64,000 nt of DNA from Palsa-1248 sp963737835 (GTDB lineage Bacteria > Gemmatimonadota > Gemmatimonadetes > Gemmatimonadales > Gemmatimonadaceae): the NCBI GenBank assembly GCA_963737835.1, contig CAVTUH010000001.1, positions 62,001-126,000 on the forward strand. The letters are read 5' to 3'. The notes beneath the pieces are model-generated. The model saw only the letters and a program-made list of their open reading frames with translations. It was not told the DNA's origin and did not search any database. Shown here in pieces: positions 7,610-16,660 of the stretch; position 1 is the stretch's first letter; each line of letters starts with the position of its first letter. A program made the translations under genes and the position numbers.

Positions 7610-8542
7610 CTAGAGCGACCCATCCGTCGCCAGTCCAAAGAGTCGCCGCGCGTTTTGCGTCGTCGCCAGCGCCAACTCCGTTGCCGTCTCGCCACGCACG
7701 GTTGCCAGGCGGCTCACGATGTGCGGGACGAACTGTGGCTCATTGCGCCGACCCCGAACCGGTACCGGCGCGAGGTAGGGGGCATCGGTTTCCACCAGCA
7801 GCCGGTCGCGCGGGATCGCGCGCACGACGTCGTCGGCGTTCCACTTGGCAAACGTCACGATGCCACTGAAGGACACGTACCAGCCTATGGCCATTGCCGC
7901 CTCTGCCAGGGCGATTGAGCCGGTGTAGCAATGCAGGACCCCTCTGACCCCGAGGGGCGCCGCGTCCTCGATCAGCGCGCGGGTATCCGGCTCGGCGTCG
8001 CGCGTATGGACGACGACTGGACGGTCGAGCGCCGCTGCGAGCGCGAGTTGATCGGCGAACGCCCCACGTTGCCGCTCGCGCGGGGAGTTGTCGTAGTGGT
8101 AGTCCAGTCCGCATTCACCGATCGCGACAGCGCCATCCTCGACCGCTGCCTGGATCCATTCACGGTCTGCGCTCGCGTCGTACGTGGCGGCGTCGTGCGG
8201 GTGGACGCCGGCGGTGCTCGAGACGAGCGAGGGGTAGCGACCGGCCAGGGTGCGGGCGCGGGTCGCTGCCGCCCTCGACTCGCCGATGCAGATCAGGCCC
8301 ACCGCCCCGACGGCGACGGCGGCGTCTACGACGCGGTCCCGATCGGCGTCAAACGCGCTGTCGGCGAGGTGGGCGTGGCTGTCGAAGAAGGACAGCCGTG
8401 CGGGAGCCCCCGCGCCTAGTGCCGTACGGACGCTGCGCGAACGGGTCGTGGCGCGGGCGAAGCGGGCGTTGCGGTCTTCGACTTCGCGCTCCCCGTCCGC
8501 TCCCGGCCGCTCGTCTCGCGGGGCCACCGTCGTTCGATCCAC
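7610..8542 (-). CDS. tatD: TatD-family metal-dependent DNase
   Basis: TatD proteins are TIM-barrel metallohydrolases with DNase/exonuclease activity. Homology starts at LSFFDSHAHLADSAF, with the metal-binding HxH. It continues with GVHPHDA, AIGECGLDYHYD, PVVVHTRDAEPD, GVLHCYTGS and LLVETDAPYLAPVPVRGRRN. Thus all metal ligands (HxH, Glu, His, His, Asp) are present. The open frame begins at a GTG at 8542 inside secF, but the first 50 residues (Arg-rich, no family match) are probably not translated. The true start should lie near 8400-8440, where only non-ATG codons occur. The secF stop at 8416 suggests coupling. Confidence 0.88.
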   Translation of the reverse strand: MDRTTVAPRDERPGADGEREVEDRNARFARATTRSRSVRTALGAGAPARLSFFDSHAHLADSAFDADRDRVVDAAVAVGAVGLICIGESRAAATRARTLAGRYPSLVSSTAGVHPHDAATYDASADREWIQAAVEDGAVAIGECGLDYHYDNSPRERQRGAFADQLALAAALDRPVVVHTRDAEPDTRALIEDAAPLGVRGVLHCYTGSIALAEAAMAIGWYVSFSGIVTFAKWNADDVVRAIPRDRLLVETDAPYLAPVPVRGRRNEPQFVPHIVSRLATVRGETATELALATTQNARRLFGLATDGSL

Positions 8543-9453
8543 AGCAGGACTGGGCCGGCCACGTACACGGAGCTGAACGTCCCCGTGACGATACCGAACG
8601 CCATGACCCAGGCGAACGGCCGGATCACCTCACCCGCGATGATCAACAAGGCCATCGTCGCGGCGAAGGCCGTCGCGTGCGTCATGACGGATCGTGGCAG
8701 GGTCTCGTTGATCGCCCGGTTGAGCGTGTCGTAGAGGCTCTCTTTCCGCTTTTTGCGAAGGTCTTCACGGACGCGGTCGAAGATGACGATCGTGTCGTTG
8801 AGCGAGTAGCCGATCACGGTCAAGATGGCCGCCACGACCGTCAGGGATACCTCGAGGTCGAGCAGCTTGATGAACGCGAGCGTCGTCAGGATGTCGTGCG
8901 CGGTCGCAATAACGGCCGCCACGCCGAACCGCCACTCGAATCGGATTGCGAGGTAGCCCAGTGTCAGGAGGAACGAGACGAGAATGGCGACGACCGCGCC
9001 GCGCCTCAGATCACTCCCAACTCGCGGGCCAACCGAATCGGTGCGGACGATCTGGAAGTTCCCCGCCCCGAACTTCTGCGTGAAGATCGTGTTGATCTGG
9101 TTCGCCACCACCTCCGCGCCCGCGGCGGTCGCTTCAGCGTTGGGGTTCGTGCCTGCACCTTGCGCGCGGATAGTGTAATCGCGGTCCGTGCCGTACGACT
9201 GGATGTTGGCGTCGTGCACGCCACCCGCATCGAGGGCCGACCGGAGTGCACCGACGTCCGGGGGCTTGTTGAAGTGCACTTGGAGGCTCGTGCCACCCGT
9301 GAAGTCGATGCTGTATCGAACGGCGGCTCCGGTCCGAATCTTACTTGCGCCCAACAAGATCAATCCGACGGAAATGAAGGCGACCGTGATCACCACCATA
9401 ATCCGCCATGGCTTGATGAAGTCGTAGGTGGTGTTATGAAAAATACGAAGCAT
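8416..9453 (-). CDS. secF: Protein translocase subunit SecF
   Basis: SecF, with SecD, uses the proton gradient to pull proteins through SecYEG on the periplasmic side. The 345-residue product shows the N-terminal TM segment and the SecF signature YSIDFTGGTSLQVHF (near 48-62). A periplasmic domain follows, then a five-TM core including VVAAILTVIGYSLNDTIVIFDRVRE and LPRSVMTHATAFAATMALLI. The C-terminus is a basic tail of about 40 residues. The start ATG lies 15 bp after the secD stop, giving the usual secD-secF operon. TatD overlaps its 3' end. Confidence 0.96.
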   Translation of the reverse strand: MLRIFHNTTYDFIKPWRIMVVITVAFISVGLILLGASKIRTGAAVRYSIDFTGGTSLQVHFNKPPDVGALRSALDAGGVHDANIQSYGTDRDYTIRAQGAGTNPNAEATAAGAEVVANQINTIFTQKFGAGNFQIVRTDSVGPRVGSDLRRGAVVAILVSFLLTLGYLAIRFEWRFGVAAVIATAHDILTTLAFIKLLDLEVSLTVVAAILTVIGYSLNDTIVIFDRVREDLRKKRKESLYDTLNRAINETLPRSVMTHATAFAATMALLIIAGEVIRPFAWVMAFGIVTGTFSSVYVAGPVLLWIERRWPRETSGRERTGSAKSKTATPASPAPRPVRAASVRH

Positions 9454-9468
9454 GAGGCGACGCCCCGG

Positions 9469-11193
9469 TCAGATGCTGATGGTCTGGGGTGCTCGCACGC
9501 GCGACAGCCAGACCATGTAGAAGGTTCGGACGACGAAGATCGCGGTCACCATGGAAGCGAGAATGCCCGCGATCAGTGTGACGGCAAACCCCTTGACCGG
9601 GCCAGTGCCGTACGTATAAAGGACGGCGGCAGTCAATGCCGTGCTCACATTGGAGTCGACAATCGCCGTCATGGCAAAACGGAAGCCGTCGTCGATCGCC
9701 AGACGCGGCGTTTTGCCGTGATCGAGCTCTTCCCTAATGCGCTCGAAGATCAGCACATTGGCGTCGACCGCGATACCGATCGAGAGGACGAAGCCCGCAA
9801 GCCCTGGCAGCGTCAGCACCGCGTCGAATCCCGCGAGCGCGGCGAGCGTGTACAAGACGTAGAGCGCGAGACCGCCAACTGCGAGCATGCCAGAGAAGCG
9901 GTAGTAGACAACCATGATCACCACCACCAGCGCAATGGCGATGAGCCCGGCGCGGATCCCATCGTTGACAGAATCCTGTCCGAGGCTGGGGCCAATCTGG
10001 CGCACTTCGGCGACCTTGAGCTGCACAGGCAAGGCACCCGCGCGGAGCACGAGCGCCAAGTCCTGCGCCGCCTGCAAGTCGCGCCCACCCATCGTGATCT
10101 GGCCATTCGTGCTGATCGCGCTTTCGATCACTGGCGGCCGACCCATGACCACACTATCGAGCACGATCGCCATGTAATCCTTGATGTGGCGTGCCGTCTC
10201 GACCTCAAACCGCCGGCCGCCTTCGCGGCTCAACCGAAAGTCGACCTTCGTCCCTTCGATCGGATCGCTTTGCGGGTTCGCGTCGACGATGTACTCGCCG
10301 GTAATGATCGGCCGAGCATCCAAGACGTACAGCGCGCGATACGGTCGTCCAGAAATCGATGCCGTATCGTTGGACCACCGGATGACTTTCCCGGGAGGAA
10401 GCACCGCCTGTACCTCTGGTAGCGACAGGGCGCTCTTGATGGTGTTGACGTCAGTCTCCGCCACGTAGTACTCGCCGGGCATGTTCCCGGGTTGCACGAG
10501 GCGGGAAAACGTGCCCTGCCCTGCGCCGAGGGCCCCAAGGTTGGTGGAGTCCTGATGCGCCGTATCGGTCGCTGCAGCTGCCTTGGCGCCCTTCCCCGAT
10601 TTCTTCTTCGCCGCCGTCGTGTCTGCAGCCTTCTTCGCCGTATCGGTCGGCGCAGGGCTGAATAGGGATTGGACGCCTGGGTTCGTCGGGGCGGCCGCGC
10701 CCGGCGCCGCCGCTGCGGCCGCGCCGAAACCCTTGCCCTTCAAGATCGCATCAATGTGGGGCTCGACCTTCTCGAGAGCCTGCGTCTTGTCGGTGATCTG
10801 CATCTGGAGGTACGCAACGTCTTTGACGATGTCGTACGCCCGCTGCTGATCCTGCACCCCAGGCAACTCGACGACGATGCGGTCGGCGCCCTCCTTCTGC
10901 ACCACCGGCTCCGACACGCCGAATTGATCGATACGCGTGCGAATGACCTTGATCGCCCGGTCGATCGCGTCGCCCACATCGGTCACGGTCCCTTTGGACT
11001 GATTGATCTCGAGGGTGAGGTGCATACCGCCCTTGAGATCGAGACCTTCGCGGATCGGGAAGCGCTTGGCCGTGTCGAATCGGATGACGCCGTTACCGGC
11101 GTCGACACGCTCGACGACCGTGCGCGGCAAGAGCGCCCAGATGGACACGGCGATGAGCGCCGCGATAATGACCAGTCGGTACCGGAGATTCAT
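9469..11193 (-). CDS. secD: Protein translocase subunit SecD
   Basis: SecD is the larger partner of SecF in the RND-like protein-export motor. The ATG at 11193 gives MNLRYRLVIIAALIAVSIW (TM1), then REGLDLKGGMHLTLEI, the conserved D1 motif. A long periplasmic domain with GVQDQQRAYDIVKDVAYL follows. A low-complexity Ala/Lys/Asp insert occupies about residues 165-215 (KKKSGKGAKAAAA). The C-terminal membrane half includes LPGLAGFVLSIGIAVDANVLIFERIREEL, in which the last segment carries the DANVLIFERI signature. Length 574 is normal with the insert. Upstream 11194-11321 is short and holds a degenerate palindromic repeat. Confidence 0.96.
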   Translation of the reverse strand: MNLRYRLVIIAALIAVSIWALLPRTVVERVDAGNGVIRFDTAKRFPIREGLDLKGGMHLTLEINQSKGTVTDVGDAIDRAIKVIRTRIDQFGVSEPVVQKEGADRIVVELPGVQDQQRAYDIVKDVAYLQMQITDKTQALEKVEPHIDAILKGKGFGAAAAAAPGAAAPTNPGVQSLFSPAPTDTAKKAADTTAAKKKSGKGAKAAAATDTAHQDSTNLGALGAGQGTFSRLVQPGNMPGEYYVAETDVNTIKSALSLPEVQAVLPPGKVIRWSNDTASISGRPYRALYVLDARPIITGEYIVDANPQSDPIEGTKVDFRLSREGGRRFEVETARHIKDYMAIVLDSVVMGRPPVIESAISTNGQITMGGRDLQAAQDLALVLRAGALPVQLKVAEVRQIGPSLGQDSVNDGIRAGLIAIALVVVIMVVYYRFSGMLAVGGLALYVLYTLAALAGFDAVLTLPGLAGFVLSIGIAVDANVLIFERIREELDHGKTPRLAIDDGFRFAMTAIVDSNVSTALTAAVLYTYGTGPVKGFAVTLIAGILASMVTAIFVVRTFYMVWLSRVRAPQTISI

Positions 11194-11227
11194 GTTGGAA
11201 ATCGGCAAATGCCGGAGCGGGTGCAAC

Positions 11228-11251
11228 GGGCGGCCTCAAGGTCGCCCCTAC
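11228..11251. repeat. Degenerate copy of the GGGCGAC...GTCGCCCCTAC palindrome
   Basis: GGGCGGCCTCAAGGTCGCCCCTAC is an imperfect palindrome sharing ends (GGGCG...CGCCCCTAC) with the exact copies at 37476, 61007 and 63925. It sits between ribF and secD. Confidence 0.45.
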
Positions 11252-11321
11252 TGTCGGCGGGACACACTTGGTTTTCGCAACTTCGCGTAGCCACGAAGGT
11301 TACCCCGTCCTGCGGAGTGAG

Positions 11322-12269
11322 TCAACGCGCCCGGCCAAGGCGCGGCGCGCCTGCGCCGCATCGTGTCCGAGCTGCAGACTGCAATGCGGCGGCGTCTCGG
11401 AATCGGCGAACCTCGCGCAGGCGGGTCACGAATTCGATGCGCACGTACGCCCCGTAGAAATCCCCTTCTGTATCAAAGAGATGGGCCTCGAGGAGCACGC
11501 GCGGGTCGTCGAAGGTCGGCCGGGGGCCCAGGTTGAGCATGCCGCCGCGCGGGCCCGCCGGTGTCTGCACCCGGACGGCGTAGACCCCCTCGGGGGGGAG
11601 CAGCTTTCGCGGCGGCGGCAGGGGGATGTTCAGAGTCGGTACGCCGAGCGAGCGTCCGCGGCCCTCACCGGACACAACGATACCGCTCACGGAGTAGAAC
11701 CTTCCGAGCTCCTGTTCGGCCGCGCGCAGGTCGCCCCCGGCGATAGATCGGCGGATGGAGGTCGAGGACACGGGACGGCCGTCGTCGAGCGTGGTCGGTG
11801 GGACCACCTCGACTCGGAAACCGCGCCTGGCGCCCAGGGCGCGGATGGTCTCAATGTCCCCAGCCCGCCCACGACCAAACCCGTTGTCGTAGCCGCTGAC
11901 CATCTCGCGCATGCGAAAACGTTTGCGGAGCACGTGGTCGATGAACTCGGCCGGATCGTACCGAGCCAATGTCGGCGTAAATGGAAGGACCGCACAGTAG
12001 TCGATGCCACTCTCCGCGAGGACCTCGAACTTCTCCATGCCGATGGACAACAGCGGTCGGGCCGCCGCCGGGTTCACGACCTCGAGGGGATGCGGCTCGA
12101 ACGTGACGAGCAGGCTCCGCCAACCCGTTTCGGCCGCCCGCGCGGCAACGCGCGCGAGCACTTGTTGATGCCCTCGATGCACGCCGTCGAACGTGCCTAC
12201 CGTGACGACTGTGCCGCGGACGTCGGATGGGAGGCCTACGGACTGGGGCAGCTCTATCGGCTCAATCAT
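11322..12269 (-). CDS. ribF: Bifunctional riboflavin kinase/FMN adenylyltransferase, frameshifted near the C-terminus
   Basis: RibF phosphorylates riboflavin to FMN and then adenylates it to FAD. The N-terminal nucleotidyltransferase domain shows VVTVGTFDGVHRGHQQVL (about 21-38), with TFDGVHRGH, then SGYDNGFGRGRAGD and VSSTSIRRSI. The riboflavin-kinase domain shows GEGRGRSLGVPTLNI, LPPEGVYAVRV and LNLGPRPTF. After RRFRDAAAL the listed frame ends SAARTRCGAGAPRLGRAR. One base over, it reads LQLGHDAAQARRALAGRVDSLRRTG, the family-like ending, so a single T insertion near 11384-11390 is likely. The ATG at 12269 overlaps the truB stop by 8 bp. It is the last gene of the infB operon. Confidence 0.93.
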   Translation of the reverse strand: MIEPIELPQSVGLPSDVRGTVVTVGTFDGVHRGHQQVLARVAARAAETGWRSLLVTFEPHPLEVVNPAAARPLLSIGMEKFEVLAESGIDYCAVLPFTPTLARYDPAEFIDHVLRKRFRMREMVSGYDNGFGRGRAGDIETIRALGARRGFRVEVVPPTTLDDGRPVSSTSIRRSIAGGDLRAAEQELGRFYSVSGIVVSGEGRGRSLGVPTLNIPLPPPRKLLPPEGVYAVRVQTPAGPRGGMLNLGPRPTFDDPRVLLEAHLFDTEGDFYGAYVRIEFVTRLREVRRFRDAAALQSAARTRCGAGAPRLGRAR

Positions 12270-12960
12270 CGGCCACCACACGGAGAGGACGCAACGGAGG
12301 CGGTCCCTCCGTGGCTGTGATCTCGGGCAACGTATATGCCTCATCAATGCTGAAATCCCCGACGGCGCATCGGCGGAGGGCTGTCAGGTGCGCGACGCTC
12401 CCCGCACCGCGACCCAGATCTCTCGCCAAGGCCCGCACGTACGTGCCGGTGCTGCAGGTCACGGTGAACTCGGCCACATCGTCGAGGATGGACCGCACCT
12501 CCCATCGATCGATGCGGACCGTTGCGGGAGCCAACACCGCCGGCGTGCCTCGACGTGCCGCGGCGTAGGCGCGACCGCCAACGCCTTGCACGTGCTTCGC
12601 GGAAAAGGCGGGGGGTACCTGCTCGATCTCTCCAGTGAGCTCCGCCAGGGCGTGGCGGATCGCCTCGGCGGACGGTATGGGGGCCGTCCGAACTGGCGTT
12701 CCAGTCACGTCGTCGGTGTCTGTTTCGGTGCCAAATCGCACGGTCGCCTGATAGACCTTTGGCTCAGCGCGGATGAATCCCGCCAGCCGTGTGGAGCGCC
12801 CGAACAGCAGGACCAGCAGCCCGGTTGCGAACGGGTCCAAAGTGCCGAGGTGACCGACTGAGCGCTCACCATACGCGCGTCGACAGACGTCGACCACGTC
12901 GTGCGAGGTTGGGCCGGCAGGTTTGTCGACGAGCAATAGTCCTTCTCGCGCGGGTGTCAC
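12262..12960 (-). CDS. truB: tRNA pseudouridine(55) synthase TruB
   Basis: TruB isomerises U55 in the T loop of tRNAs. The 232-residue product begins GLLLVDKPAGPTSHDVV and has the catalytic block VGHLGTLDPFATGLL (Asp42). Later come KVYQATVRFGTETDTDD and VRIDRWEVRSI, followed by VTCSTGTYVRALARDLG. It lacks a long C-terminal PUA domain, as in shorter TruB proteins. It overlaps rbfA by 4 bp (start) and ribF by 8 bp (stop), part of nusA-ylxQ-infB-rbfA-truB-ribF. Confidence 0.96.
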   Translation of the reverse strand: MTPAREGLLLVDKPAGPTSHDVVDVCRRAYGERSVGHLGTLDPFATGLLVLLFGRSTRLAGFIRAEPKVYQATVRFGTETDTDDVTGTPVRTAPIPSAEAIRHALAELTGEIEQVPPAFSAKHVQGVGGRAYAAARRGTPAVLAPATVRIDRWEVRSILDDVAEFTVTCSTGTYVRALARDLGRGAGSVAHLTALRRCAVGDFSIDEAYTLPEITATEGPPPLRPLRVVADD

Positions 12961-13403
12961 GCGTCGGGACCGGAGCCGCTGGAAGTGGGTCGCTCGCCTT
13001 CTCCCGAAGGCGGAGGTGTTTCGCCGGACTCCGCGTTCGCGCCGGGTGCCGCATCGGGCTTCACGCTGCCGAGCAGCGACTCAATGCGGGCGGCATAGGC
13101 GATACTCTCGTCCAGATGAAACGAGATCTCGGGGGCGAGGCGGAGCCGGAGATCCCGGCCGAGGTGCGCCCGAAGGTAGCCCGCCAGGCTGCGCAGCCCG
13201 TCGAGGGTCGCGGCCCTGTCGACCTCGCTGCCCAGCACACTGACGAACACCTTCGCATGCCGCAGGTCGCGACTGGCCTGGGCCCCGGTGACGGTCACGA
13301 GTCCGGTGATGCGCGGATCCTTGACGCCTTCCGCCAGGAACGTCGCGACCGCCTCGCGGATGGCCTCCGCCACGCGATCCGAGCGACGCGTGTCGTGGGG
13401 CAT
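12957..13403 (-). CDS. rbfA: Ribosome-binding factor A
   Basis: RbfA is a KH-fold maturation factor for the 30S subunit that acts on helix 1 of 16S rRNA. The product starts RRSDRVAEAIREAVATFLAE, with the family's opening 'R..RVaeqIr.eva'. It continues VKDPRITGLVTVTGAQASRDLRHAKVFVSVLG (in parts: DPRITGLVTVT; DLRHAKVFVSV) and the Gly-rich C-terminal helix block LRAHLGRDLRLRLAPEISF. The last 25 residues are acidic and Pro-rich. It begins 14 bp after the infB stop. Confidence 0.95.
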   Translation of the reverse strand: MPHDTRRSDRVAEAIREAVATFLAEGVKDPRITGLVTVTGAQASRDLRHAKVFVSVLGSEVDRAATLDGLRSLAGYLRAHLGRDLRLRLAPEISFHLDESIAYAARIESLLGSVKPDAAPGANAESGETPPPSGEGERPTSSGSGPDA

Positions 13404-13417
13404 GTGCTGCCGGTGCC

Positions 13418-16277
13418 TCAGCTCGAAGTCGAAGCGAGAGTGCGCGCGACTTGTTCGGTGCGGTACGCCTCGATGATGTCGTTGACCTTCAAGTCATTGA
13501 AGTTCTCGATTCCGATACCGCACTCGAAGCCTTGCCGGACTTCCTTGACGTCATCCTTGAAGCGCCTAAGCGATCCGATGCGCCCGTCATAGATCTGTGT
13601 GCCATCGCGAATGATCCGGACACGGCCTTCGCGATTCACGACACCGGAGCGGACGAGGCAGCCGGCAATGGTGCCGACGCGCGCGACCTTGAAGAGCTCG
13701 CGCACCACTGCGTCGCCATCGACGACCTCCCGCTGCTCGGGACGCAGCAGTCCCTCGAGCGCCGCGCGCACATCCGCAACCGCCTCGTAGATGATACGGT
13801 ACAGTTTGATCTCGACGCCTTCGCGCTCGGCGGCCGCGCGCGCATTGTTGTCGGGCCGGACGTGGAACCCGACGATGATCGCGCCCGATGCCTTGGCGAG
13901 GAGGATGTCGCTCTCGGTCACTGCGCCGACCCCGCGGTGGATGACCTGGACTTCCACCTCGCTCGTCGACAGCTGGCCCAGTGCGTCGGCCAGCGCCTCA
14001 GCCGGTCCACCCTGATCCGCCTTGATCACGATGGGCAGCGTGCGTCGCTCGCCGGCAGCCGCTTGCGCCATGAAGTCCTCGAGCGTCACGCCTGCCCGCG
14101 ACGTGCGGCGATTCCGCGCTTCGCGATCGAGCCGCTCGCGCTTCTGGGCGGTCTCGCGCGCATTGGTTGCATCGTCCACTACGACCAGCGAATCGCCGGC
14201 TGACGGCACCTTCTCCACGCCGAGCACCTGGACCGGGATCGCCGGACCCGCTGCCTTGACGCCCTTGCCCCGTTCGTCAAGGAGTGCACGGACGCGACCG
14301 GCGTACATGCCACAAATGAAGTCGTCGCCTACATGCAATGTCCCGCCCTGAACGAGGACGGTGGCCACCGGCCCCTTGCCCGGGTCGAGCTGCGCTTCGA
14401 TCACGGTGCCCGTCGCTCGTCGCTTTGGATTTGCCTTGAGGTCGAGGATTTCGGCCTGCAGCAGCACCTGGTCGAGCAACGGTTGGATATTCGTCCCCTT
14501 CTTCGCGGAGATCTCAGTGGACAGCGTCTGACCACCGAAGTCCTCCAACACGACGCCGTGGGTCAGCAAATCCTGCTTGACCTTCTGCACGTTCGCAGTC
14601 GGGAGATCGATCTTGTTGATGGCCACGATGATGGGGACGCCCGCGTTCCGGGCGTGCGAAATCGCCTCGACGGTTTGCGGCATCACCTGATCGTCCGCGG
14701 CGACGACGAGCACGACGATGTCCGTCACTTGGGCACCACGTGCCCGCATTGCGGTAAAGGCTTCGTGGCCTGGCGTGTCGAGGAAGGTGATCAGCTTGCC
14801 ATTTGGCAGCGACACATGGTAGGCGCCAATGTGCTGCGTGATGCCGCCAGCTTCGCCCGCCACGACATTGGCCTTTCGGATGTAATCGAGCAGCGAGGTC
14901 TTGCCGTGGTCGACGTGGCCCATGATGGTGACGACCGGCGGTCGGGGAACGAGCGCCTCAGGCTCGTCAACCTCGACCTCGACCTGCGTATCGGCCGCGT
15001 ACTCCTCTTCACGGACCGCCTGAAAGCCATACTCTCCAGCGATCAGCTCGATCTGGTCGAAGTCGAGACGCTGATTGATCGTGACCATCAGCCCTAGGTT
15101 CTTGAGGGCGAAGGCCACGATCTGGGTCGCCGGGATCTTCAGAGATGTCAGCGAGCTCGCTGACCGTGATGAACTCGTTCACGCGGACGGTCTTCCGCTC
15201 ACGCTCCGCCTCTGCGGCGCGCTGCGCTTCGAGCTCCTCGCGTGCCACCCCATCGTCGAACGTGCGGCGTCCCGGGCGTCGAGCAGGGGCCATCCGCAAC
15301 GCGCTCATGGTGCGCGTGATGTTGGCAGATACCGCTTCCTGATCGACGGCGCCCCGCTTGCCCTTCTTGCGGCGGCCGCCGCCCATCGGTGGTCCGCCGC
15401 CGCTGGGGCCAGTCGGGCGCTTCTCTTCACGCCGGGGCGGAGCCGTCCCAGCGCCGGGGGCGGCCGACGCGACCGGCCGGGGTGGCACGAAGGGCGCGCC
15501 GCTGGCGACTGGGCGCGGTCGTGGCGCACCAGGCACGATGGGACGTGGCCGCGGGCGGTCGTCGGCCGCGGAACGAAACGGTGCCGACGGTGCACTCGGC
15601 CGTTGCACCTCGGGCGCGGGAGTTTGGGCGGGCGCCATCGGCGCCGCGGTGCTCGCCGACACCGACGGAGCCGGCGCCGCAGTCGCGTCGGCCCTGCCCT
15701 GGGCGGCTGGCGCCGCACTCTGAGCGGCAGCCGGTGTGGCTCCGGCGCTTGCCGCTATGCCTGGTACGGGTACCAGGGGGGCGCTCGCGACCGGCGTGGC
15801 GAGCTCTCGGGGCTCGGCAGGACGTCGACGAATGCTGGCCCCCGTAGGCGCCGCGGCGGGAGCACTGGCTTCCGGGATGGACGCCGCTGCGCTGGCCGCC
15901 GCAGCCGCGAGCGCTGCATCGGCTGCCGCTGCCTCGGCGGCTGCCTCGGCGGCTTCGGCGGCCGCGACTTCGGCGGGTGATGGCTCGGGGGGTCGTGGGC
16001 GACGTCGCACGACTGTCCCGCCATCGGCCGACGGGGCGGCGGCCGGCGCCTCGGAGGGCGCCGCGGCGCCGCGGCGCCGCCGGGGCGCGGGTGCCGGCTT
16101 CTCGACGCGCGCGCGCTTCTCGCGCTCCCAGCGCGCGCGCACGCGCGCAACTTGCTCGTCGGTGAGTGGGCTGAAATGGGTGCGAACCGGCACATCCATC
16201 GTGCGGAGGAGGCCCATGACCTCGTCGGCCGATATGCCGAACTCGCCTGCCATGTCGTGCACTCGAAGCTTACTCAC
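13418..16277 (-). CDS. infB: Translation initiation factor IF-2 (apparent frameshift near 15140)
   Basis: IF-2 is the GTPase that brings fMet-tRNA to the 30S subunit. The GTG at 16277 precedes SKLRVHDMAGEFGI, the IF2-N domain, with AGGAGG just upstream; a GTG at 16298 is in frame. An Ala/Pro/Arg-rich linker of about 300 residues follows. The reading frame then breaks after ITVSELADI. One extra T (GACATC-T-CTGAAG) explains it, after which the sequence reads LKIPATQIVAFALKNLGLM. G motifs are GHVDHGKT (about 14920-14897), DTPGHEAF and NKID. The C-terminal C2 domain ends the protein near YRTEQVARTLASTSS. IF-2 is essential, so the break is probably a sequence error. It overlaps the ylxQ 3' region. 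Confidence 0.93.
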
Positions 16278-16294
16278 ACCGCCTCCTGATGAGC

Positions 16295-16639
16295 TCACTC
16301 GGAGCTCGCGTCCACCAACGCACGGATGCCTTTTGCCAGCTGCCGGTCCACGATACCGACGGCCGCCGCAGCGTCTCGTCCAACCGCTGCCCCGAGCGCG
16401 CTGGCACTCGGTCCGGCGACCCAGCGAATGCGCCGAGCTGCCAGCAACGGTAACACTTTGTCGAGGCTGTGACGCGATGCGTCGGGCGCCACAACCGCGA
16501 AGGCTAATCGATTGCGCAGTGCCGCGTCGCGCACTTGCTGCACTCCGACAACGGCGCCGCGGCTCCGCACTCCCAGCCCCACCAGCCGAAGTAGTCGGCG
16601 TTCAACTATTGTGTCCACGCCCTCATCCGCGCCCAGCAC
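16295..16639 (-). CDS. L7Ae-family RNA-binding protein (YlxQ-like)
   Basis: This small protein (114 residues) has the L7Ae/L30e/S12e fold layout: LVGLGVRSRGAVVGVQQVRDA, then AFAVVAPDASRHSLDKVLPLLAARRIRWVAG (in parts: AFAVVAPDAS; SLDKVLPLL). YlxQ-type L7Ae proteins are found between nusA and infB in many bacteria and bind K-turn RNAs. Position and fold support that name, although sequence identity is low. No YlxR gene is visible between nusA and this gene. Its stop lies 3 bp within the longer infB start option. Confidence 0.75.
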   Translation of the reverse strand: MLGADEGVDTIVERRLLRLVGLGVRSRGAVVGVQQVRDAALRNRLAFAVVAPDASRHSLDKVLPLLAARRIRWVAGPSASALGAAVGRDAAAAVGIVDRQLAKGIRALVDASSE

Positions 16640-16660
16640 GTTCGGGGACTCCCGCGCGCC

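Noticed and set aside
8398..10422. A 674-codon open frame on the plus strand
   Set aside because: It is antisense to secF and secD; charged low-quality composition and no motif.
16640..16660. YlxR gene between nusA and ylxQ
   Set aside because: Only about 21 bp separate the two genes; there is no room.
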